Source: an uncultured Acidimicrobiaceae bacterium (GTDB taxonomy: Bacteria; Actinomycetota; Acidimicrobiia; Acidimicrobiales; Ilumatobacteraceae). Taken from it: a DNA stretch of 5,329 nt. Location: NCBI GenBank assembly GCA_903904615.1, contig CAIVDG010000098.1, forward strand, positions 1 to 5,329. Direction: 5' to 3'. A program made the translations under genes and the position numbers. The notes under the pieces are model-generated. The model was not told where the DNA came from. It ran no database searches and was given only the letters and a program-made list of their open reading frames with translations. Every line of letters begins with the position of its first letter. Position 1 is the stretch's first letter. Below are positions 1-5,329 of this stretch, in pieces.

Positions 1-1832
1 ACTACATCGGAAAACGTTGTAGATACTTTGTGTGATCCGTCGGGCCAAATAATGGTGCGTTCCGAGCGTTGTGGGCACGCCGTACGAAGATCCGCACCGT
101 CTGTTGTCCAGCCCGCATCAATTCCTGTTGCTGCACTCACTGTGGCTAATAGATCAACAGGCGATGCCGTGCAATCAGACACCGCAGCGCTGTTCTGATC
201 GGGATACTTAATGAAGAGCGGAACGCGATACAAGTCTTCTAACGTGCCGGAGCTCTTCACATTCACTGTCTCGCGGTGCTTCTCGCCTTGCTGGAAAGTA
301 ATGCCATGGTCTGCCGTCACAATGATCATGGTGCGATTCCAATTCGCCGACTTCTTCATTGTGCTCAGCATGTTGGAGATAATGACGTCTGTAGCGGCGT
401 ATTGACTGAGATGAATTTGTAAACGATCTCGACGACCGTCGAGAACCTGGATAGAACGCTTATCTGCTGGCAACTGCACACTCGCACGCATATCGGGAGC
501 AAGTACCCATGGACGATGTGGGATGAGTGCGTGCGCGAAGTGCAATGTTGGCCTGTCGGCCCGTGCCGCACGAGAGATGGCCCCTTCCACAACGGGAATC
601 TGCGTTTGTGGGCCACCGTCTTCCCACTCGGTCACTGTGGTGTTGTCGGCGTTCTGTTGCGTTTCTTCAGTGAGTGGAAGTGTTGTGGTGGGTCCTGCAG
701 GAACTGTTATGTCAACAGGTTCTTCTTCCCTCTCTTCAATGTTGTCTGCATTTCCGAAACCTCCCCAGCCCTCGTCAATTGCAGGGAGTTTTTCACGGAG
801 ACCTTGTGGAAGAACTTTGTGCCCGACAACAACGAATGCGTCTTTCATGAAAGATGAAAACGGAGTGCGGGACTTTGTTGTCACGATGTCTTCTTGAGGA
901 AGTGTGGTGCTGGTGGATTCACTCGCAATGCCTGATGGATTCGCAATATGTTCTCCACCTGTCACCGACACTTTTGAACACACTTTCTTTGGGCACAAAG
1001 CTGTCACTACTTCGTGGGCATCCATTGAAAGGTGGCCGTTCATGAGGGTGAAGAGATTCTTCGGATGATTCGCAAGAACTGGACCAACACCAGATTTTGG
1101 CAACTTGCCGGTCAACATGGCGGGAACTGCGTCTGTTGTTGTTTGTGACGTTGCAAGAACATTTCGATACCACGTGGATGTTGCAGCTAACTCTGCAAAT
1201 CCGGGGAAACGTTGCGCGTTTACTTCACCCTGTGAATTCAGAAGTGAAAACAGCGGCGCCTCATCCAACACAATCCACAGAACACTTACATCGTCTTTCG
1301 GGGTTCCTGGTCCCGTTACTTCCGGAGAAGTTGGAGTCTTAATCTCCAGTACCTCGGCTTCTGGAGGAGAAATGACAGACATGGCCGAAAGACCAAAGAC
1401 CAAAGCGACAACAAGGGCTAACGGTGACAACAAGGCGATCCAACTTTGAATTACCGAGAGACGCAGGAAAGCAGTGAGCAACCCGACTGCGATGACCGCT
1501 GTGAATGCTGCGTCCACTACCCATGGTCCAAACGAGACTGATCGTGCAATGACCGAGACCACAGCCCACAGACCTACAAAGACCAAGGCGTAGTGAACAG
1601 TGTGTTGAAAACGCGGGACTATGGCCTGAGCCAAAACATCAACCGTAAGTAATACGAGGGGCGGGACCACCAGAACCGCCAGAGCGAACCACACAACGAT
1701 GGCCCCCTCGTAATTGGCGGCCGCAAAAATGGCCACGTTTTGTGAATACAGCTGCAGCAAGGGCTGGGCCAGGGCCACCGTGCACAGGGCCGTGTACACG
1801 GCAAACCTGCGGGCAATGACGGACGGTTTCAC
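1..1832 (-). CDS. Membrane-anchored sulfatase-fold enzyme (sulfatase / phosphoglycerol-transferase-like), C-terminus outside window
   Basis: An uninterrupted minus-strand frame gives 610 codons from GTG 1832 and runs off the left edge. Residues 1-152 hold about five hydrophobic segments (near 13-33, 43-65, 80-97, 106-124 and 133-152). A short linker and an extracytoplasmic sulfatase-fold (PF00884-like) domain follow, the layout of LtaS-type enzymes. Visible motifs are VLWIVLDEAP with D190/E191 (metal site), SQTTTDAVPAMLTG at 229-242 with candidate Thr nucleophile(s), HALIPHRPW at 434-442, and TADHG at 506-510 with D508/H509 (metal site), followed by H519. The sulfatase formylglycine motif C/S-x-P-x-R is absent, so a phospho- or phosphoglycerol transferase or hydrolase acting on envelope polymers is at least as likely as a sulfate-ester hydrolase. 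An acidic, Thr-rich insert (about 353-405) separates the nucleophile region from the PH motif. The start is chosen because an in-frame TAG lies at about 1860-1862 and a TANNNT box sits exactly 7 nt upstream of the GTG. Fold is confident; substrate is unknown. Confidence 0.88.
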   Translation of the reverse strand, partial: MKPSVIARRFAVYTALCTVALAQPLLQLYSQNVAIFAAANYEGAIVVWFALAVLVVPPLVLLTVDVLAQAIVPRFQHTVHYALVFVGLWAVVSVIARSVSFGPWVVDAAFTAVIAVGLLTAFLRLSVIQSWIALLSPLALVVALVFGLSAMSVISPPEAEVLEIKTPTSPEVTGPGTPKDDVSVLWIVLDEAPLFSLLNSQGEVNAQRFPGFAELAATSTWYRNVLATSQTTTDAVPAMLTGKLPKSGVGPVLANHPKNLFTLMNGHLSMDAHEVVTALCPKKVCSKVSVTGGEHIANPSGIASESTSTTLPQEDIVTTKSRTPFSSFMKDAFVVVGHKVLPQGLREKLPAIDEGWGGFGNADNIEEREEEPVDITVPAGPTTTLPLTEETQQNADNTTVTEWEDGGPQTQIPVVEGAISRAARADRPTLHFAHALIPHRPWVLAPDMRASVQLPADKRSIQVLDGRRDRLQIHLSQYAATDVIISNMLSTMKKSANWNRTMIIVTADHGITFQQGEKHRETVNVKSSGTLEDLYRVPLFIKYPDQNSAAVSDCTASPVDLLATVSAATGIDAGWTTDGADLRTACPQRSERTIIWPDGSHKVSTTFSDV

Positions 1833-1839
1833 GGGGTCA

Positions 1840-1845
1840 ACCCTA
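1840..1845 (-). promoter_or_regulatory. Predicted -10 box (TAGGGT) of a leaderless promoter for the sulfatase-like gene
   Basis: Read on the minus strand, TAGGGT fits the actinobacterial -10 pattern TANNNT. It is followed by exactly seven bases (TGACCCC) and then the GTG start at 1832, the spacing expected when transcription begins at the first base of the start codon. No convincing -35 box is seen. A weak AGGG inside the same box could act as a Shine-Dalgarno if the transcript started further upstream, so leaderless transcription is inferred, not shown. Confidence 0.5.
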
Positions 1846-1913
1846 CGGGGCAGAGGTCCCTAGCCCTTGTCGGGACTGGCGATCGGCTAATGACGGCCTG
1901 CCGTCTTACCGAA

Positions 1914-1928
1914 GTTAGAGTGTCTAAC
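1914..1928. promoter_or_regulatory. Perfect palindrome GTTAGAgtgTCTAAC, candidate operator
   Basis: Two perfect 6-bp arms (1914-1919 and 1923-1928) flank a 3-bp spacer. The element overlaps the predicted -10 box and ends directly at the ATG at 1929, so a bound protein would block polymerase. Its size and symmetry suit a dimeric repressor such as a TetR-family protein, and a TetR gene closes the same operon. Binding by that regulator is inference. No second full copy was noticed elsewhere in the window. Confidence 0.55.
1916..1921 (+). promoter_or_regulatory. Predicted -10 box (TAGAGT) of a leaderless promoter for the exporter-ssuD operon
   Basis: TAGAGT fits TANNNT and is followed by exactly seven bases (gtctaac) and ATG 1929, the same geometry as the divergent promoter on the other strand. 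No Shine-Dalgarno precedes this ATG, which agrees with leaderless translation. The -35 region is not recognisable. Confidence 0.5.
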
Positions 1929-2951
1929 ATGTTGTCACTTCGGGGGATGTCGTCACGCTCCATCGCGTTCGCTCCGGGCGTCCTGGTGGCAGCTGTTGCA
2001 GTGGCAATCGGGTTTGGGGTTCATGAATATGCATCGGGCCTGTCAGCACTCACCGTGTCATTAGTAATTGGTGTCTTGTTAGGGAACTCTGGGCTTCTTC
2101 CCAGCAACACCGATGCGGGATTGAAATTTGCCGCACGTCATCTTCTGCGTGCCGGAATTGTGTTGCTCGGCTTGCAATTGTCGTTGCGTGAAGTTGCACA
2201 TCTTGGCGGCAAAGGATTTGTCGCCGTGATTGCAGTTGTTGCCATCACATTCTTTGGAACGCAACTGTTTGCGCACTGGCTACAGGTGTCGCCAGGACTC
2301 GGCTTGCTCACTGCAACGGGTTACTCCATTTGCGGTGTCTCTGCAGTCAGCGCAATGACGGGCGCTGTTGATGGAGACGAAGAAGACGCCGCATACGCCA
2401 TTGCTCTTGTCACACTCTTCGGATCCGTCAGCATTTTTGTTCTTCCCATCATCGGTCACCTTTTCGACATGGGCAACGTGAGATTTGGATTGTGGGCTGG
2501 GTCTGCTGTTCACGATGTTGCTCAAGTAGTCGCTACCTCTACGGCGTACTCCACCGAGTCGTTGAAGGGTGCAGTCATTGTGAAGCTGACTCGCGTGATG
2601 CTGCTTGCGCCGTTAGTGGCGATGTATGCGTACAACCACCGTCGAGCAAGTACAAAACAAGATCAGCATTCACATGAACAACGTGTCTCTCCCCTCCCCA
2701 TGTTCATCATTTTGTTTCTCGCCATGGTGTGTGTTCGCACCACCGACGTGCTTTCGGCAGATGTTTTGTCTTGGTCGAAGAACATTGAGAAAGTACTCCT
2801 CGCATTTGCGCTTGTTGGACTTGGCGCAAGCGTGAAGTTCAGCAAACTACGCATTCTCGGGGCACGACCGCTCTTGTTGGGTGTTCTTTCGTGGCTTCTT
2901 GTCATGGGCACATCGCTTGCCACTATTCGACTCATCCCACTCGACTTCTAA
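1929..2951 (+). CDS. YeiH/UPF0324-family putative sulfate exporter (integral membrane)
   Basis: From ATG 1929 the protein has 340 residues, close to the family's usual length. Residue numbers here count from 1929. It is almost wholly hydrophobic with about ten membrane segments. Family hallmarks are the N-terminal ALTVSLVIGVLLGNSG (about 40-55), LLRAGIVLLGLQLSL (72-86), the conserved core TATGYSICGVSAVSAM (128-143) followed by the acidic DGDEEDAA loop, then TLFGSVSIFVLPIIG, the GSAVHDVAQVVAT segment (191-203) and the C-terminal LLAFALVGLGASVKF. A His-rich cytoplasmic-looking loop (about 241-251) splits the last helices. Members are annotated as putative sulfate exporters (PF03601), but direct transport evidence for the family is thin. 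It is the first gene of the operon, 16 nt before the sulfonate monooxygenase, which fits export of sulfite or sulfate released there. In-frame ATGs at 1890 and 1947 are alternatives. 1929 is chosen because of the TANNNT-N7-ATG arrangement; the 1890 extension would add 13 polar residues with no ribosome binding site. Confidence 0.9.
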   Translation: MLSLRGMSSRSIAFAPGVLVAAVAVAIGFGVHEYASGLSALTVSLVIGVLLGNSGLLPSNTDAGLKFAARHLLRAGIVLLGLQLSLREVAHLGGKGFVAVIAVVAITFFGTQLFAHWLQVSPGLGLLTATGYSICGVSAVSAMTGAVDGDEEDAAYAIALVTLFGSVSIFVLPIIGHLFDMGNVRFGLWAGSAVHDVAQVVATSTAYSTESLKGAVIVKLTRVMLLAPLVAMYAYNHRRASTKQDQHSHEQRVSPLPMFIILFLAMVCVRTTDVLSADVLSWSKNIEKVLLAFALVGLGASVKFSKLRILGARPLLLGVLSWLLVMGTSLATIRLIPLDF

Positions 2952-2955
2952 ACAC

Positions 2956-2961
2956 AAGGAA
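2956..2961 (+). promoter_or_regulatory. Ribosome binding site of ssuD (AAGGAA)
   Basis: AAGGAA lies 6 nt before ATG 2968 and is the clearest Shine-Dalgarno in the window. It fixes the ssuD start at MIEMNWFLP, which aligns with the start of known SsuD proteins, and rules out the in-frame ATG at 2881 that lies inside the exporter gene. Confidence 0.75.
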
Positions 2962-2967
2962 CAACAC

Positions 2968-4074
2968 ATGATTGAAATGAATTGGTTTCTTCCCACTGGT
3001 GGAGACTCCCGCGATGTATTACCCGACGAGAATTCCGTGAATCGGGCACCTAGTCATGACTACTTGGCACAGGTGGCAACAGCGTGCGAAAACCTTGGGT
3101 TTGATGCACTTCTCACACCATGTGGCACCGGTTGTGAAGATGCGTGGTTGGCAACCTCATCCATCATCCCGCTCACGTCGCGTATCAAGTTTTTGGTGGC
3201 ATTTCGCCCAGCACTGCTGACTCCTACTTTGGCGGCACAAATGGCCAGCACAATGCAGCGAATGTCAAACGGCCGATGCCTTGTGAACATCGTGACGGGT
3301 GCAGAACAATCAGAACTTCTTCGCTTTGGTGTGTCGGAAGATAAAGAGACCCGTTACGAACGAACTGGGGAGTTCATCAAGGTAATGCGCGGCGCGTGGA
3401 GTGGAGAACCATTCACCTTCAAAGGAAAATTCTTTGAAGTAGAGAACGCAACAACACGTGAGATACCGAACCCAGTTCCACCCATTTACTTTGGCGGTGC
3501 GAGCGACGCAGCGGAGAACGTGGCCGCGGAAAACGTTGATCTTTACTTGTCATGGGGTGAAACACCAGAGGCAATTAAAGAACGTCACGAGCGTGTTGCG
3601 GCTAAAGCTGCTGAACACGGACGCACGATGCGCTTTGGAATTCGCTTTCACACCATTGCTCGCCCCACAAGCGAAGAGGCATGGTCCGTAGCGAATGGCA
3701 TCTTGTCCTCAATGTCTCCCGATGCAATTGCAATTGCTCGCGAAGATTTCTTAAAGACTCAATCAGTAGGTCAACGTCGGCAGTTTGACTTGCACGGCGG
3801 AGACCTTGACAAGTTGGAGATTCACCCCAATGTGTGGGCCGGAATTGGTCTTGTTCGCGGTGGAGTTGGCACCGCACTCGTGGGCAGTTATGAAGAAGTC
3901 GCAGACCGCATCGTTGAATATCACAACCTCGGAATTGATGCATTCATCATGTCTGGGTATCCGCACCTTGAAGAGGCCTACTGGTTCGGTGAAGGCGTCA
4001 TGCCAATCTTGCGCGAACGTGGTTACTTACCTGCGCTTGAAGGCGGACCAACCAAGGTGTTCTCATTCCGATGA
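2968..4074 (+). CDS. ssuD: FMNH2-dependent alkanesulfonate monooxygenase (SsuD-type)
   Basis: This is a 368-residue bacterial-luciferase-fold (LLM family) cytoplasmic enzyme, similar in length to E. coli SsuD (381). It is expected to use FMNH2 and O2 to cleave the C-S bond of alkanesulfonates into an aldehyde and sulfite. From memory of E. coli SsuD, near-identical blocks are MNWFLPT (4-10), CEDAWLATSSIIPLT (56-70), FLVAFRP (75-81), RFGIRFH (222-228), SVGQRR (266-271), WAGIGLVRGGVGTALVG (290-306) and IMSGYPHLEEAY (327-338). The catalytic and phosphate-binding residues known there all have counterparts: C56 (Cys54 in E. coli), R226, H228, R297 and Y331. The end is shorter than in E. coli and ends FSFR. 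It follows the exporter by 16 nt and overlaps the next gene by ATGA. The flavin reductase SsuE that supplies FMNH2 is not in the window. Substrate could be an alkanesulfonate or a related sulfur compound (SfnG-type sulfone enzymes are relatives), but the match is closest to SsuD. Confidence 0.93.
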   Translation: MIEMNWFLPTGGDSRDVLPDENSVNRAPSHDYLAQVATACENLGFDALLTPCGTGCEDAWLATSSIIPLTSRIKFLVAFRPALLTPTLAAQMASTMQRMSNGRCLVNIVTGAEQSELLRFGVSEDKETRYERTGEFIKVMRGAWSGEPFTFKGKFFEVENATTREIPNPVPPIYFGGASDAAENVAAENVDLYLSWGETPEAIKERHERVAAKAAEHGRTMRFGIRFHTIARPTSEEAWSVANGILSSMSPDAIAIAREDFLKTQSVGQRRQFDLHGGDLDKLEIHPNVWAGIGLVRGGVGTALVGSYEEVADRIVEYHNLGIDAFIMSGYPHLEEAYWFGEGVMPILRERGYLPALEGGPTKVFSFR

Positions 4075-4769
4075 AACGAATTGGTCTCTTGCTCGTTGGT
4101 CATATCGACGCCGGCAGTTTGCACGTTGGTGGGGATTATCCCGAGTTGTATTCCGAACTTCTCGCACCTCTCGATGTTGAACTCACCACGTATAGATGCG
4201 ACGAAGGTCAACTACCGCAGAGCGTCCGTGAACAAGACGGTTGGATGTGTTCACCCAGTCGCTTGAGTGTGTACGACGACCACGCATGGTTGCGCGATGT
4301 AGAACAGTTCTTACGAGATCTTGTGGCCACGGAGACTCCATACGTTGGCATTTGCTTCGGTCACCAATTGATGGCTCAGGCACTTGGTGCTGAAGTACGA
4401 AAAGCTGACTACGGATGGGGAATTGGCGCAAAGCACTACGAAATTCTTGAAGCACAACCATGGATGGACTCCACTGATGACGTAGTTCTCGCCGCAAGTC
4501 ACCAAGACCAAGTGCAACAACTTCCTAGTGATGCTCGTCTTCTCGCAAGAGCCGACTACTGCCCTATCGGTGGAATGCTGATTGGTGAACGTGCGTGGAC
4601 ATTGCAGGTGCATCCTGAATTCTCTCCAGCACTTGCCGACAGTTTGCTGGCCACCCGTTTGCAATTGTTCGGCGAAGAGAAAGCTGCGGCAGCGCGCAAA
4701 ACATTAAGCGAACCACTACAGCAACAGCGCCTTGCTGGCTGGATCTCGCGTTTCTTCCACCAAACGTAA
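4071..4769 (+). CDS. Class I glutamine amidotransferase-domain protein
   Basis: The product is 232 residues and consists of essentially one GATase1 domain. The nucleophile elbow is GICFGHQLMAQALG (93-106) with C95. The rest of the triad is H181 and E183 in TLQVHPEFS, and ASHQDQV (142-148) matches the standalone GMP-synthase-like amidotransferase group. Such domains hydrolyse glutamine, or occasionally a gamma-glutamyl amide, to release ammonia or an amine. No synthase partner domain is fused or adjacent, so the acceptor is unknown and a stand-alone hydrolase is possible. The C-terminal 35 residues (Gln/Ala-rich, ending FFHQT) look like an extra helix beyond the core. The ATG overlaps the ssuD stop in an ATGA, with only a weak AAGGTG well upstream, so translation is probably coupled to ssuD. 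This placement ties it to sulfonate metabolism by context only. Confidence 0.88.
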   Translation: MKRIGLLLVGHIDAGSLHVGGDYPELYSELLAPLDVELTTYRCDEGQLPQSVREQDGWMCSPSRLSVYDDHAWLRDVEQFLRDLVATETPYVGICFGHQLMAQALGAEVRKADYGWGIGAKHYEILEAQPWMDSTDDVVLAASHQDQVQQLPSDARLLARADYCPIGGMLIGERAWTLQVHPEFSPALADSLLATRLQLFGEEKAAAARKTLSEPLQQQRLAGWISRFFHQT

Positions 4770-4771
4770 CC

Positions 4772-5329
4772 ATGACTACTGTTCGCCAACGTTTGAATCG
4801 CGCCACTGTTATTGACATGGCAGCCAACCTTGCCGATACCCACGGCATAGACGCAGTGTCGCTTCAACGTATTGCCAATGACGCTGGCGTGAAACAACCG
4901 GCTCTGTATCGCCATGTCACCGGCATTGAGGAACTGTGGAAACTGTTGGCGTTACGTGCACGCGACTTCCTCGCCCGTTCCTTACGTGAGGCACAGCAAG
5001 GCCACACACGCCGAGATGCTGTGACGGCAGTGGCTCGTGCGTGGCGACTCTTCGTTCAGCAGCATCCGGGGCTGTACTCAGCAACCGATCGTGTTCCGTC
5101 CACAGGTGATGCAGAGATAGAGGAATCGCTTGCACAGGTGGTGGCCGAACTCACTCATGCGCTCGACGGATACGAATTGTCGGCGGCCCAACAGGCACAA
5201 TGCGCCCGGACTCTCCGCAGTGCACTCCATGGGTTTTGTGTTCTAGAGAAAGACAACGGACACCCCGAGCCCTATGCGTTGAACGAGGGCCTCGCAAACA
5301 TGGTGGACCTCTTTTGTCGCGGGGTTGAA
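4772..5329 (+). CDS. TetR-family transcriptional regulator, 3' end not in window
   Basis: The frame opens 2 nt after the amidotransferase stop with MTTVRQRLNRATVIDMA and stays open for 186 codons to the window edge. The N-terminal DNA-binding domain shows the TetR helix-turn-helix at about 28-49 (VSLQRIANDAGVKQPALYRHV), the usual Ala-Gly-Val turn and an ALYRHV recognition helix. The rest is a helical ligand-binding domain. The motif TLRSALHGFCVLE (147-159) resembles the WHG-type C-terminal domain (TetR_C_33-like) common in actinobacterial TetR proteins, and few residues are probably missing. No Shine-Dalgarno is visible, so translation is probably coupled to the gene before. It is the likely repressor of its own operon, possibly through the palindrome at 1914-1928; ligand and target are inferred. 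Confidence 0.88.
   Translation, partial: MTTVRQRLNRATVIDMAANLADTHGIDAVSLQRIANDAGVKQPALYRHVTGIEELWKLLALRARDFLARSLREAQQGHTRRDAVTAVARAWRLFVQQHPGLYSATDRVPSTGDAEIEESLAQVVAELTHALDGYELSAAQQAQCARTLRSALHGFCVLEKDNGHPEPYALNEGLANMVDLFCRGVE

Larger units (their letters stand above)
1833..1928. other. Divergent intergenic regulatory region
   Basis: This gap of 96 bp separates the start codons of the sulfatase-like gene (minus) and the exporter operon (plus). It holds the two predicted -10 boxes, one strong palindrome at its right end and a small GGGT-ca-ACCC inverted repeat at 1834-1843 next to the sulfatase start. No RNA gene or terminator is seen. If the exporter started at the upstream ATG 1890 instead, the gap would shrink to 57 bp. 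Confidence 0.7.

Noticed and set aside
516..897. Two overlapping plus-strand open frames (516-857 and 523-897)
   Set aside because: They lie antisense to the continuous sulfatase-fold frame, have Cys/Ser-rich low-quality translations with no recognisable domain, and no ribosome binding site.
1834..1843. Small inverted repeat GGGT-ca-ACCC beside the sulfatase start
   Set aside because: Four-base arms in a GC-rich stretch are too short to call an operator; it is mentioned only as part of the intergenic description.
1890..1928. Upstream ATG 1890 as exporter start
   Set aside because: It has no ribosome binding site, adds a polar stretch not typical of the family, and would run through the palindrome and -10 box. 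It remains possible, so the start is not fully certain.
2881..2967. In-frame 29-codon upstream extension of ssuD starting at ATG 2881
   Set aside because: It lies inside the exporter gene, and the AAGGAA site plus family alignment place the start at 2968.
3722..3737. Short repeat gcaattgcaattgc
   Set aside because: It is a coding coincidence for Ala-Ile-Ala-Ile in SsuD and not a repeat element.
3602..3966. Minus-strand open frames opposite ssuD (3602-3943, 3763-3966)
   Set aside because: They are shadows of a clearly coding plus-strand gene with conserved active-site residues, and show no domain of their own.
4556..4915. Minus-strand open frame spanning the amidotransferase-TetR junction
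   Set aside because: It is antisense to two well supported genes and has no recognisable features.

Overview
The window looks like a piece of an actinobacterial chromosome. An Acidimicrobiia-like (Ilumatobacter-type, aquatic) origin is my best guess. The grounds are moderate GC by eye (about half, with a GC-richer patch at 1741-1860), a five-helix membrane sulfatase-fold protein of a type common in Actinomycetota, Thr-rich 'TTTLP' linkers of the kind frequent in that class, and promoter boxes of the actinobacterial leaderless form TANNNT-N7-start. Taxonomy is inference only; no rRNA or marker gene is present.

Layout: two transcription units diverge from a short regulatory gap at 1833-1928. 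To the left (minus strand, 1832 to beyond position 1) is a large membrane-anchored sulfatase/phosphoglycerol-transferase-like enzyme whose C-terminus lies outside the window. To the right (plus strand) is a tightly packed four-gene operon: a YeiH/UPF0324-type putative sulfate exporter (1929-2951), an SsuD-type FMNH2-dependent alkanesulfonate monooxygenase (2968-4074), a class I glutamine amidotransferase-domain protein (4071-4769, overlapping ssuD by ATGA) and a TetR-family regulator (4772 to the window end, no stop seen). Gaps inside the operon are 16, -4 and 2 nt, so co-transcription and translational coupling are very likely.

Proposed logic: SsuD desulfonates an organosulfonate and releases sulfite, the YeiH-type transporter would export the resulting sulfur oxyanion, and the TetR protein probably senses a substrate or product. 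The perfect 15-bp palindrome GTTAGAgtgTCTAAC covers the predicted -10 box and abuts the exporter's ATG, making it a natural operator candidate for that TetR protein. The amidotransferase has no obvious partner, and its role in the cassette is the least explained part. The flavin reductase (SsuE) and uptake transporter (SsuABC) normally found with SsuD are not in the window.
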